Shown here one piece after another: positions 11,280 to 21,900 of a stretch of DNA of 64,000 nt. The notes beneath the pieces were generated by a model. That model did not search any database, was not told where the DNA came from, and worked only from the letters and a program-made list of their open reading frames with translations. Source of the stretch: Polytrichum commune. Its lineage: Eukaryota; Streptophyta; Polytrichopsida; Polytrichales; Polytrichaceae. The first letter of the stretch is position 1; each line of letters opens with the position of its first letter. A program made the position numbers and the translations under genes. The stretch spans positions 13,764,001 to 13,828,000 of the forward strand of contig OX485809.1 in the NCBI GenBank assembly GCA_950295325.1. Direction: 5' to 3'.

Positions 11280-11935
11280 GTGTTTCAAAAGGCATTTGAT
11301 ATCAAGTTGGATTTACCCTCAAGTTGATGTGCTATGAACTAGATGATTATAACAATGAAGAATGTCTTAGAGAGCATATAGAGTGATGTCAAAAAAATTC
11401 AGAGTTTGGTGGCAATACGGTTGGTGTTGTATACGTGGATGAGGTTGGTTTCAATTTACATTTGACACGTTGATTTGGAAGGGCTTGTCAAAGACAAAGG
11501 TGTCATTTTCAATTTATCCAACTCAAATGAGGACAATTACCTTTGGTGGTTGCAATTGGTCAAGGAATCACTGCACATGATGTCACCCTTGGTGCCTACA
11601 ATACAAACAAGCTCTTAGAATTCATTTAGACCAAGGTCATTCCTAGCCTTGGTAGACAAAGGTTCATCGTTATGGACAATGTCCCATTTCATATATATTG
11701 TGGAACACTACAAGCTTTTGAAGATGTTAGACACATATGCTTTAGTTTGCCATCATATAGTCCATTTTTTTAATGTTGCGAAATGGGCATTTGGACATAT
11801 CAAAAGTTATGTCCGACGATTTGATCTCCAAAATCATTGAATTTTACTAGGTGATGACATACAAACAACCGTTGCAAACATGGTCCAAGGTTGGATAAGA
11901 GAGGTCAATCAAAATTTTGGTTGAGCTAGTCATGA
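11280..11935 (+). pseudogene. Decayed Tc1/mariner-IS630-like (DDE_3) transposase
   Basis: Translation with frame corrections shows YVDEVGFNLHL (first catalytic Asp, about 11430), then VAIGQGITAHDVTLGAYNTN, RQRFIVMDNVPFH (second Asp, about 11670) and AKWAFGHIKSYVRR near the C-terminus. The third acidic residue, expected in a (V/I)E(W/E)AF context, appears as Lys. Several in-frame stops and at least two frameshifts are present. It encoded the cut-and-paste transposase of a Tc1/mariner-type element and is dead. Neither terminal repeat was found. It directly follows the CACTA region. Confidence 0.65.
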
Positions 11936-11999
11936 TGAATGATTAGGAGAATTTGATTCATTGATGTACTATTCTTTGTGAAATAAAGTTATACAATTC

Positions 12000-12195
12000 A
12001 TGAAATTGATTGTGTGAAGTCATGAATATGGATATCAAATCATGAAATTATTTACGACATGTAGTGAAATTGGTTGAAAGTTCAAGCTAAATTGGTAATC
12101 TATGTAGTGAACTTGGTTCATGATTCCAATGAAATTGGTAGAACACATTGCTAAATTGATTTGTAAAATTATGAAATCGAGGTTGCACTTTTGTG
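12000..12195. repeat. AAATTGGT-type degenerate repeat
   Basis: Words like GAAATTGGT and TAAATTGAT recur about every 20-35 bases. No gene is present. Confidence 0.45.
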
Positions 12196-12268
12196 AATTC
12201 ATCTTACCAAAGGACTAATATTGGAAGATCCAATGGTCACAAAGTTAAACATGTCAAGTTTGGATAAC

Positions 12269-12591
12269 TACACTAAATAGGATATTTAGTGTTTGGTTAT
12301 ATTTAATGTTGTTACCACCCTACCTTGCTCAACACTAATTTTCAATTCCTTGACAATTAGTGTTCGACATAAATGTGTTGCTACCTTCCCTAGTGCCACC
12401 TCCCTTATTATTTCCTTTTTTTCATATCCTTACTAACACTAAATTCAAACATGTAACTTCCACATATTACCATAGTTGATATTCAATGTTTTGGTTGCAT
12501 TTAATGTTACTTACTTTCATAGGGTTATTGATTATTAGTGTATGGATTCGTATTTAGTGTATCAAACACCAAATATCCTATTTAGTGTAGT
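12269..12591. mobile_element. MITE with 28-bp terminal inverted repeats
   Basis: The left end begins CTACACTAAATAGGATATTT and continues RGTGTTTG. The right end is its inverted copy, with only one mismatch over about 28 bp. The interior has further TTTAGTGT words and two copies of ATTTAATGTT. There is no coding potential. I could not settle a target duplication, so the superfamily is open. Confidence 0.75.
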
Positions 12592-12599
12592 GTTTTTTT

Positions 12600-15400
12600 T
12601 TGTCTAATTTTGCATGACAATCATACATGAAAGTAAATTGCATGCATACCATTAGAATACATACAAAGATAATAATAGAAGAAAGAAATGTGAGTGTATT
12701 ACCACTTGCGTGAAGGAAAACTAGTATATCTTTGGAGACTACAATACATACATGTAAGAATTTGAGATCTTAAAAGTTGGATGTGTACACTTCTTTTAGA
12801 GTTTAGTTTATTGCCATAAGATGGTTGACTTTCATAATGCACTTGAATGTCATCTTTGCATCGTGTTCATTTGGGGTTAGGTGTTGTATGAGCAAGAATC
12901 ATCAACCACCCTTAATTGCATCTTAGTATGAGTGGAGGATCCTTCTTCACACAACCAAGTTCACCATTTACATGTGCAACTTTGTTTCATTTGATGGTGA
13001 GAGAAGTGGTGTGTATGACACCCTTTTGTTTCAAGGACGCACGAGCATTCACAAATGCCCGTGTCATGATTGATTACAAGAGTCACCCTAATGTCATTAA
13101 AAACCTTGCCCACTCCCCCTATCTTCAGCAACTTTTACTACACGACTTACAACTCACGCAAGGACTAAGAGTCATGTGTAGCCCGGCCCACACATACTGC
13201 TCCGTTACTGGCTGCCGGTGTACTGAGCTGCAATAATGAAAAGGTTGGAAACACTGCGCTTGTTGCAGGCCTCCCCTGGGATACAAATTAATCCACTTGA
13301 TGTACGGTTGAGCCCTCCCCCGTCGCGGTTGCCCTCGTCCCCCAAGTCCCGGCCCCTTGCTCCCTATTGCACATTGGCAGCCAACGACCCAGCAACACCG
13401 TGAAACCCGACCGGGAAGGAACCCAACACTCCTAGAATCTTCCTCCGCTTGCCCGGCCCACTTCAGGAGTGAAGTTGGGCACGACACTCTCCCCCCTCCT
13501 CCTTCGGCCTGATGCAGAGATGGGGCCACACTCCAGGTTGCAGCTATCCACCTCCCAGTCACCTAGTCTTCCCCAATCCATGCATAGCCAGTACGTCCCT
13601 CATCTGAACGGCCTAGCTGCATCACAACCCACCTGCAGCCCCGCCAGACCCCCAACGCACAACAACGCCCTATTGCAACGCCATCTTACTCAACTATGAC
13701 GCACACCACTTTCCCCCAATGACTGCATACACACGAGCGACCACCTAGGGCCCAACGCAAGAGTAACACCAACTTCTAAATTCGACTAGCAAAAATGGCT
13801 CCATCAACCAACCCAACAATCGCAGACATCTAGAGCAATATCACTGGCCAGGGATCCCACTAGTGTTGCAATGTGACTGCAACACTGGGATAAGCAACCC
13901 GCATTCCTAGCAATGCAAGGGGGGATGGTTGCATATCTCCAACTTCGAGACTATTTCTCCCAGAGTAGACCGAACTTGGAAGTAACCTAGCTTTGTGCAA
14001 ATAACGTTCTACATGGGGAAAAAAAGAATAACAAGACCACTCCTACTTGAAGAACCAGAGTAATAACTTGTGGGTACAACACTCAGCATCAACAACTTGC
14101 TCGCACAATCGACGGCTCTAACCGTCCAGGGTGCATTTATGAGCTAGCAGTGTTTTCTGTTATCATTTTAATTCTAATTTTTAAATCATCGGTTGTAACT
14201 CAATCACTTGGCCAGGACAACACCAACCCATGTAGATCCCAAACCTCCCACGCTATACCACACAAATGCTTGACTCTTGGCTATGCTCACTAAATTCCAC
14301 AACAATACTCCTCATTGTTCATCCAGCAAAATTGAATCGGCGGATGTGGCCATCACTTACCCGCCCACGGAGGAATCTACAGGTTTTAGGAAGCGTGCCT
14401 GGAAAGGGATTTCGCCAAGATCCCACTTTGGTCCGACCTCGTGACATAAAAGACTTCGGTGATCAACTATCACAAAATAGTTCAAAGAATGGGTGGGACA
14501 ACTTCTTTACCTCCTGTCTTCACCTGACTTGCTCATCTTCATGACTCCACTAAATCAATCATGCAAGCAATCCTAATGTGGTGAAGGTACTTAGCTCAAG
14601 CATTGCCGATCCCGTTGATTCTTCCCTCTGTCACGGAGACACATGCTCCTGCTCAGCTACCCTCCCCCCTCGGAAGAAAAGAATGCATCAGTGCCATTCC
14701 AATCCGTCCTTTCATGCACTACCTACACTATTGTGATCTGGTGCCGATGTCCCAGATTTCCACCCGTTGAGGTGCCAAGGAGTGAATCTCGCTCATTCTG
14801 GTTTTTCCTCCCAAGCTTCCACCCAATGCTCCTCCTCGCAGTGTGGCCCCCTGCAAACCTCTCCTCACTTCCCTTTCTTTCTTGAGACGCAGCCAACCAG
14901 TCCCCCACTCCCAACCTCGAGGCCCAACCTCCACCTTACTGCAACATAGTGCCACACCTTCTTCTCTGGCACCATAGATTGTTGCCCCCTTCCCACCATT
15001 CTCTTCACGCGCGCATCTCCCCTACACCCCATCCATCACGATCTCAAGCAATTTTCACCCCTATGTCTTCCACAACATTCTGAGGCTCTCCATCACCCAA
15101 TGCAGCATGGCTTCCGCAAGGCTCTCCACCTCTCTCTCCTTCCTTGCCTAATGAGCCTTCTCCTCCTCTCTCCTCCGAGACCCCTCCAACTCCTCCTTAT
15201 TTTCCGTGCTGCCCGGCATTCTTTGGGCCGCCCGAAGGGAAAAAAATTGGGTTTTGGCCTTCCTCCTTGGCCTTCTCCCTTCTTAGACCCCCTTTTAGGG
15301 ATGGGTTAACCTCTTTAATTTGCCTTTTCACTTCCCAATATTTGTGTTAGGGTTAATTAACGTGTGAGCACATTTTTAGGGCTCACGTGTTGGTAGGAAT
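12600..15400. other. Gene-free stretch, GC-richer from 13.1 to 15.3 kb
   Basis: 12.6-13.1 kb is AT-rich with nothing recognised. 13.1-15.3 kb has more C than its surroundings, with several unrelated reading frames of 60-145 codons on both strands. None has a domain, consistent codon pattern or splice support. It may be an old LTR element or decayed genic DNA; I cannot tell. Confidence 0.4.
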
Positions 15401-15489
15401 GGGCCTTGCTAATATGGTGTTGTACCTTGTATAAATAATATTTATGGTCGTATTCATGCAAGTCAAGTGCATATGGTTGTTTGGCATGT

Positions 15490-15990
15490 GCATTGTAGAC
15501 CTCATGGCATAATGGTGTTGACTTATTACTTGGTTATTTGGCTACTTAGCTACTTGGAAGAAAAACAAACTTGCTATTTGGCTACTTAGCAATTAAACCT
15601 TGAAGATAAGTTAAGTTGCTACTTGGTTTCTTAGATATTTGGAGGAAAAAGTTAACTTGTTACTTGGTTTCTTGGTTACTTATCGATTTGAAGGAAAAAT
15701 CAACTTGTTACTTGGTTACTTAGCTACTTGGTTGCTTGGTTGATTGGTTACTCGGTTACTTGGCTACATGATCACTTGCTTAACTTATAAGAGAGTTACT
15801 TGGGATACTTGGATTACTGGGCTACTTGGCAACTTGGTTACTTGAGATACTTAGCTATTTGGAGGAAAAGTGGACTAACTACTTGAGAAGAAGAAGAACT
15901 TGTTACTTGGCTACTTGGTCACTTGGTCATTTAGTTATTTGAAGGAAAAGTTAACTAGCTCCATAAGAAGAAGAAAAACTTGGCTACTAA
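15490..15990. repeat. TTACTTGG-type minisatellite
   Basis: About 500 bases are built from 8-9 base words such as TTACTTGGC, CTACTTGGT and TTACTTAGC. They are interrupted every 70-100 bases by a purine-rich insert like GGAGGAAAAGTTAACT, giving a higher-order repeat. No coding capacity is evident. Confidence 0.85.
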
Positions 15991-15999
15991 ACTACTTGA

Positions 16000-16510
16000 C
16001 GGAAGATAACTAGTTACTTAAAGGAGAAAATACACAATTGCGGCACATGAAGAAGTTGCAATATTACGACGTACGAGGAGAAGTTAATATGATTTAGATC
16101 AATGCTAAAAAAATAACACTTGAGCTTAAAATATAAGTACAACACATGAAGTGCCCAACACATGAAGAAAGTTTCAAACACTCAAATTAAGGTTAGGAGC
16201 AACATTTAGTTGGACGTGACTACTTGAAGAGTTATCACCAAGAGAAGAGTTCATTACACAAAGGGGACTTTTAAGTTAAGCTTAAAAGTCCTTCATGATG
16301 AACACAAGGAGGAGGAGTTTTAAAAAGAAAAACTAAGACATAGTAGCAAAAAAAAAAACCATCTTCAAAATCAAAGGAAGACAACAACAAACGACAAGGA
16401 GATTAGGTAGTTTGACCATCTTAATCTGGACGACACTCTAAGTCACTACGATATGGTCAACCCTAGAAGCAAGTGGAGGTAGTTGAGCTCTACATAAGGT
16501 ATGTGTGCTC
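16000..16510. other. AT-rich gene-free stretch
   Basis: Contains purine-rich runs and no recognisable gene; probably tail sequence of the minisatellite block or transposon remains. Confidence 0.3.
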
Positions 16511-16795
16511 CTATGGTGTTGTGGCATTTCTATGGTCTTCTTTGTATCCTAATTTGGCTAGTGTGTATGCTTGTTCATTATTGTCTATATTAGCGTGGGC
16601 TCTAACTTTGTGGAGTATGGTGGTTTGTGTGTGGGATTTGAACATTTGGATCATAGATTCTAGGATAAATTTGTGTGGATGGTTAATATGTATATGGAGT
16701 GTTTGAATTGGGTGTTCACTAGATATATAATGACGAACAATACTGAGTATTTTTTTAACATACTCAGCTTCAATAGACAACCATGAACAATTCAT
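16511..16795 (-). pseudogene. RNase H domain relic of a retroelement
   Basis: The minus strand encodes the C-terminal half of a type I RNase H: HPHKFILESMIQMFKSHTQ, then KVRAHANIDNNEQAYTLAKLG. The pattern K(V/I)xAHxxIxGNExAD is characteristic; here the final catalytic Asp of NEQAD is Tyr (NEQAY). Only about 95 residues remain, with no reverse transcriptase nearby. Such domains occur in some plant and algal non-LTR retrotransposons and in LTR polyproteins. This is a dead fragment. Confidence 0.6.
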
Positions 16796-17084
16796 ATGTT
16801 TTTCTTTTTCTTTTTTCTTTTTTTCTTTCTAGATTTGAAAATTGAATATGTGACTACATTAACTTTTGCACACGTATGCAAAATTTCATATTACATTGAG
16901 AGTAAAAAAAAAAATGTTGCAAAGCCTAATGAGAAACTATATATACATACTCAATTTTGTTCAAGTTGCCTACAAAATCTTTAGTAATTGGTTTAGTAAA
17001 CCCTACTCTTCAACACAACATCAATTCTTCATGGCATGCTTTCATAAAGCGCCATGCAATCATGTTCACTGAAATTGGGATACA

Positions 17085-17700
17085 CTAAACACACACGTTC
17101 CCACAAATTGTTGTATACCTCTTGGGGAAGTCATAGATTCGCTCAAGCGCCGTTTGAGAAGTGCCCAGAAGTGTCCAATGGGATTCAAAATCCAGAGATT
17201 GTGTAGGCCATTGAAGGAGTTGAAATAGTTGTGATGCCAACCATTCTTGCATGATCTTGCTCATGTGCTTGGGATCATTATCCTCTTGAAATACCAACTT
17301 ACTTGGATCAAGATTGTAATTTTATATAGTGGAGCACAAGAAATTTTCCTAAATTAAAATTATAAACATGCCTATCTATCCTACCTTCAATTTTGTACCA
17401 TGCTCCTGGCCCGAAAGTTGTCATGCATCTCTAAATCATCACCGACCCATCATCATGCTTCACAATTTGATGGACATGTTGAGGTACAACGCGTTCTCCA
17501 TCTCCTATTCAACACCATGACCTACCATCCAAGTTAAACCTAGTTATCATTGTTTCATTATTGAAAATCACGCATTTCCAATCGTCAATGGTCCAATTTT
17601 CCATACCTTTGAGCAAACCTCATGCGTGCAAGAACATGTTTATGACTCAAAAACGGCTTCATTTGCTGCACTTGTGCACCCATCCAACCTCTCTCAAAGC
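17085..17700 (-). pseudogene. Decayed Tc1-like transposase, C-terminal part
   Basis: Reading down the minus strand in shifting frames gives LARMRFAQRYGK, then a WTIDDWK-like block, a GRSWCWIGDGERVVPQH-like block, HDDGSVMIWRCMTTFGPG, YKIEGRIDRHVY, FQEDNDPKHMSKIMQEWL and WPTQSLDF. These are Tc1 landmarks in order: the catalytic region, the GGSxMxWG block, and the QDNxPxH...WPxQSPDLNP block that carries the second and third acidic residues. The Asp of DNDPKH is present; the SPDLNPIE box is broken. Frameshifts and stops rule out function. Confidence 0.75.
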
Positions 17701-18960
17701 ACACCTTACAATGATGTCATACAACAATTATATTTGTTTCAGACCGAAGTTGTTGTACTGTCATAGATGCAGTTCCAAGTTGACCTTGGGCTCATGTATA
17801 TATATAAAAGCATTATGTGAAGATGTGGGTTGTTGGAGGGGCTTGGAGTCGGTTGTGGCATTGTTCTTGATCCTGGTGCACTGGTTGTTAGAACCTCTGC
17901 GCCGCAATCGTGGGACTATTGTTTCGTCCTTCAATTGTTATAAATTTTGACCAGTGAGGTTTGTTGGTTTGCGTGATGTATATGTGGATCTAGCCTCTGT
18001 CTTTCAATGTCGGCCCTGCTTGAGTTCTTGGCAATCTCCAGTTTGGATTTGCTTTGTTCTTGGGCTCATGGTGGTTGCGTGTGACGTAGGCTCTTTTTGG
18101 ATCTATGTTTCCCTTTAGATTTGCCTTAGTAGTGGGTGTGCGCTTGTTTCTCATGTAGATTGATCATTTTTGGTTTGGGAACCCCAAGGGGCAGAGCTCC
18201 ACTCCTTCAATCAACAACCCCAAATCTGTATGATGGGCAACACTCATGAGCAAGAAGACTTGACTCATCATGCACATCATACTGATCTTCTACAAGCATC
18301 AAATTTGCTTCAAAATTGAACAAGACTTGCATTATCAATTATGGGCAAATCTCTACGTTGAGTGAGCGGCTTAGATGATGACTGGAGGTGTCGGGTTAAA
18401 GTTGACCCCTCGCATAACCAAAAGCAATTAAGGGTTAAATCCTTGATTGTCCTTCTTGGGTCTTATTTTATTAAGTTTTATGTAGCTTGCAGTGAATGAA
18501 GAACTTTATTAAACATGTCATGTGTTCATTCCGCACACAATTTTAGGAATCCACATGGGATATATGTTGTAGGGTGTGCACTTATGAAAGTCGTATAATG
18601 TGCATAAGTCACTATGAAAGTAATCTCCTTATTGTGGAAATTTTGTAGTGAAATCAGGATACATAAATACATAAATTTGTCTAATTAATAGACTCTTGTA
18701 TGTATAGCCTATAGTGCTCTACCTATAACTTAAATTCACTACAATCTACAACTTCTTTCTTTCTTTCATTCTTGGCCTTTTTTCCTTGGCACACATCAAT
18801 TTTAGTTTTCACATATCCCGAGTCTGGCTTCTTGGCAAATCCATTAGGCAAACCCATTACTGCAAACATCAACACCCGCGGCAACTAGAAGAGTACACAA
18901 ACTGCTGCTGACCTGCTTGCAAGCAGGCACAAAGCTTTGCATCTTCTGATGTAATTTGCA
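17701..18960. other. No recognisable gene
   Basis: Several short open frames occur (for example 17561-17950, plus, overlapping the Tc1 relic antisense), but none shows a domain. 18.0-18.3 kb is T- and G-rich. I see nothing to annotate. Confidence 0.35.
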
Positions 18961-19380
18961 ATGAGTATGTTGGAGGTTTAATTGTTCTAGTGTGGGGGTC
19001 TGCATCCCAAAATGAAGTAATCGACCTTATGAAAGCAGACACAATGCCATTCTTTGTGGCCTGGATTTCTCCATGAGCTTCAATCCAATCAATGGGGCTT
19101 TCAGAGGTAGGTGAGCTAATGAATCATGGTCCAATTGTGTCTGTCATGTATGTTGATTTGTCCTAGACAACAGTGGTGTTGAAAGCAGCTCAGGTGAGGC
19201 GGTACACATCCTCCTTGGCACCACAAGCCAAAAAAACCTATCCAATTGCCCAATTTCTAACAATTGCAAGAAATAAGAGCTCACCGTGACCTCATGATGC
19301 ATACATAGGACCAGCTGCAACCCGAACATTGTCTTCATGCCTATCAAGCCAGACATCGCGTGTTGCACATTGTGGGAGAG
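18961..19380 (-). pseudogene. Degenerate coding-like stretch, unidentified
   Basis: On the minus strand one frame reads ATRDVWLDRHEDNVRVAAGP, then (past a stop) GELLFLAIVRNWAIG, (past another) VFLACGAKEDVYRLT, AAFNTTVV and DKSTYMTDTIGP. It continues to DWIEAHGEIQATKNGIVSAF further down. The single frame broken by isolated stops looks like a decaying gene, not random sequence. I cannot name the family. A relic of a domesticated or ordinary host gene is possible. Confidence 0.3.
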
Positions 19381-20400
19381 GAGACCACAACTGCCAAGAG
19401 GAGATCAGCACTTTGAGCTCTTGTATTATCCTGCAACCGTATCAGTATTCCAAGGAGGATATGGTATAGACCTGATTTGCTCCTGTGACTCCTTCAAATT
19501 TTTCTTATGGTAGCCACAAGCTACTATTATCTATTCTGGAAAATAGGAAGACCATGAAATGCCAAGAAATAAATCACAAAGACAATGTCAAATATCCACA
19601 GACCTATATCAACACTCACATTTTCACACGACAGTTGACAAGACAATCTGCACTCTTTGAGAAGTATGAAGAAAACTCTTGTCAGAATTGCCATATCTAT
19701 ACTACAGCAATAATTTAGAATCAGTCACGTGAGTGCTGTAATACTGCCACTCAATACCAGTAGGCAACGTGACTGAATGTCACAAGATTCAGATTCCAAA
19801 ACATTCAAATGTATGCGAACTGCAAAACCCTAGGATCCTAGTTCAGAGTAGTTCGGATAAGGCTGTTTGAGAATGCAGCCAATTTCTACCCTTAAGAGAG
19901 TTAGCAACCAAACTCCGTCACTAAATCTAAAAGGAAACCCTGCAAAAATTACATGTTCTCTTGAATACCAGAAAACGAAGCCTTTCCGTGGGAACAAACA
20001 TAACATTATCCAACGGCTTACTATCTTTAGATGTTTCTATAATATCAGAACAGCCAGAACAACTTCCAGCCAGCCATCCTGGAAGAGTTCCATCGGAAAC
20101 GGCTATGTGAGAGGTCAAGAAATGCACAGGGATGCGTTTGGTGGTCTACATGCCATCCACCCATTGGCTCGATTTCACACACCTCAGACGAGTGATTCCA
20201 CGGTACCTGTGTGAAGGATTTTATGATAGAAACATTCATAAGAATAAAAAATCCATAACACTTGAATGTTTAGAGGACTAGGTTTGAACCTACGAGGAAA
20301 TTCTCTAGCATGCTTTTGGGCCAGGACTCATGGTCCGGTAGTCTGAAATACCACCAATTCCCACGCTGAAGCAGAATGGTGGCATCCGGAAGGAGAATGC
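19381..20400. other. Gene-free stretch
   Basis: Nothing confidently recognised. Around 20340-20400 a faint further copy of the PSRP4 3' repeat may be present (GAAGCAGAATGGTGGCATCC resembles the 20667 copy). Confidence 0.35.
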
Positions 20401-20870
20401 AGGCCAAAAAAAATCAGAACAACCAAAATGTCACATGCTCACCAAAGATCGAAGTAAATGGTGCCCACGGGACAATCTTTCAAGAATGAATATACGGAGC
20501 CCTAAACCCGGGCGTTTGAAAATCATAACACAATTGATGCCACTAAATACCAATTCAGCTAGAAGCAAAAAGGATTTCGTCAATATCGACATGGATGTAC
20601 TCGCCATCCTCAAGAATCACAAACAACAGAATTCCACCAAAAAAGTTCCAAACGTCACAAGCTCGCCAAAGTTCGAAGTAAAATGGTGGCCGCGGGACAA
20701 TCTTTGAAGAATGGATATAGTAAGGTTTGTATACCATACACGGGGCCCTAAATCCTGGCGATACAATAACACAATTGATATTAATGTCACTAAGTACCAC
20801 TTCAGCTAGAAGCAAAGAGGGTTTCGTCAATGTCCACATGGATGTACTCGCCGTCCTCGAACTCGTCCTT
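20400..20870. repeat. Tandem duplication of the PSRP4 3' end, about 225-247 bp unit
   Basis: Segment 20400-20624 repeats 20625-20870 in the same orientation. Shared landmarks are GTCACA(T/A)GCTC(A/G)CCAAAG, GGGACAATCTTT(C/G)AAGAATG, AACACAATTGAT and the C-terminal codons of PSRP4. The copy farther from the gene still encodes EDGEYIHVDIDE plus the last residues and stop (20557-20555), one residue different, but has no upstream coding region. The offset changes from about 225 to 247 bp because of a roughly 22-bp indel near 20715. Confidence 0.85.
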
Positions 20871-21143
20871 CTTCTTGGGCCTGGGCGGCAACGGCGTCAC
20901 GGCCAGCCCGGTCCCCTTTGACGCATCCTTGGGGCGGGAGTTCCCGAAGGAGCCCCTTGCGCGCTTGCCCTTAGCCGTCCTCTTGTCGCCCCTCCCACAA
21001 ACAATGTCGGGGTAGCTGCTCTTTAGCGGCACGGCCACGGAAGTAGCTGACGACGAAGCGGTCGGGCAGTGCGTGACACCGGTCCTAAAAGCGGCGGACG
21101 AGGCGAGCGAGGCCGTGGGAGTGCAGAGGAACGCCATAGCCAT
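20802..21143 (-). CDS. PSRP4: Plastid small-subunit ribosomal protein bTHXc / PSRP4 (S31)
   Basis: A single-exon 113-residue protein. Residues 1 to about 47 are Ser/Thr/Ala-rich and look like a plastid transit peptide. The mature part starts near YPDIVCGRGDKRTAKGKR, continues with SFGNSRPK, a Pro/Lys linker (PLPPRPKKKDEF) and the acidic tail EDGEYIHVDIDETLF. The GRGDxxTxKGKR...SFGNxRP core defines the THX/S31 family, a small basic protein that packs into the 30S head; the plant version (PSRP4) is nuclear-encoded and imported. I start at the ATG at 21143 (MAMAFLC); the frame is open upstream but has no earlier ATG in it. The leader holds a GAAGA microsatellite. The 3' end has been tandemly duplicated downstream. 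The gene looks intact. Confidence 0.93.
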   Translation of the reverse strand: MAMAFLCTPTASLASSAAFRTGVTHCPTASSSATSVAVPLKSSYPDIVCGRGDKRTAKGKRARGSFGNSRPKDASKGTGLAVTPLPPRPKKKDEFEDGEYIHVDIDETLFASS

Positions 21144-21180
21144 TGCTGCTGCTTCTTCTGCTGCAATTCTCACCCTTGGC

Positions 21181-21205
21181 TCTTCTCTTCTCTTCTCTTC
21201 TCTTC
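21181..21205 (-). repeat. (GAAGA)5 microsatellite in the PSRP4 leader
   Basis: Five TCTTC units on the plus strand read as GAAGA repeats in the presumed PSRP4 transcript, about 40 bases upstream of the ATG. GA-rich leaders are common in plant genes, and length variation here would be a ready marker. Confidence 0.8.
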
Positions 21206-21209
21206 AGTC

Positions 21210-21900
21210 TGCCCTTCTCTCTTAGCATGCCCAACCTCTCTTGAGCGGATAAGGCCCTTGTATATACGGTTACTCTTGTATGTACACACACTCTGTATAC
21301 TAAATACGTATCATTGTACAGGACACGGCCCATCCGCTTTGTTCCATGTGTCTGGCATTTATACACCTTGGCATCTGACGTGGATTAATGTTCTTTAGTA
21401 TTATTTTATACACATTTATTTAGGCTATTTGTTGAATTATCATACGTATTTATTTTTCCAACCTCCATGTCATCTTTACGAGAGGTGTTTGTTTTCTTTT
21501 CTTCTTTTTTTCCCTATGATCTTTGCAATATAACTTAATAACTTGAATTCACAATGAACATGATTTTCTTACATAGAATTACAATATTTTGGCAAGTGTG
21601 CTTTTTTTTGTCATGCAAAAGGAATTAGAATATTTATTTGTTTGTGCACAACAAAATCCGAAACCCAGTTGAGTTTGACTAAGACCAAAAAATTGGTATA
21701 CATTTATACCATTGTATGATTGGCATGGGAAAGGCTAGACATGGACTTAACCATGTGATACTTAATAAAGAAAATGTCCTAAGATTCCAACTCTTCGACT
21801 GACAAAATTGTGAATGATGATCTCTGTTGGAAGGATATGGTAGAGATTTTTTGAGGTCTTTGAACAACGATGGTGATGGTATTGAAATACAAAAGAACTA
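21210..21900. other. PSRP4 upstream region
   Basis: AT-rich DNA upstream of PSRP4 on the minus strand. TATATA-like words lie near 21260. No other gene is seen. Confidence 0.3.

Noticed and set aside
13125-13562. 145-codon minus frame in the GC-richer block
   Set aside because: No domain, unstable composition, competing frames on the other strand, no splice or start context.
16473-16706. 77-codon plus frame with hydrophobic content
   Set aside because: Antisense to the RNase H relic, which explains the open frame.
20270-20345. Possible tRNA on the minus strand (perfect B-box GGTTCAAACC)
   Set aside because: No A-box at the right distance and no cloverleaf pairing; a lone B-box occurs often by chance.
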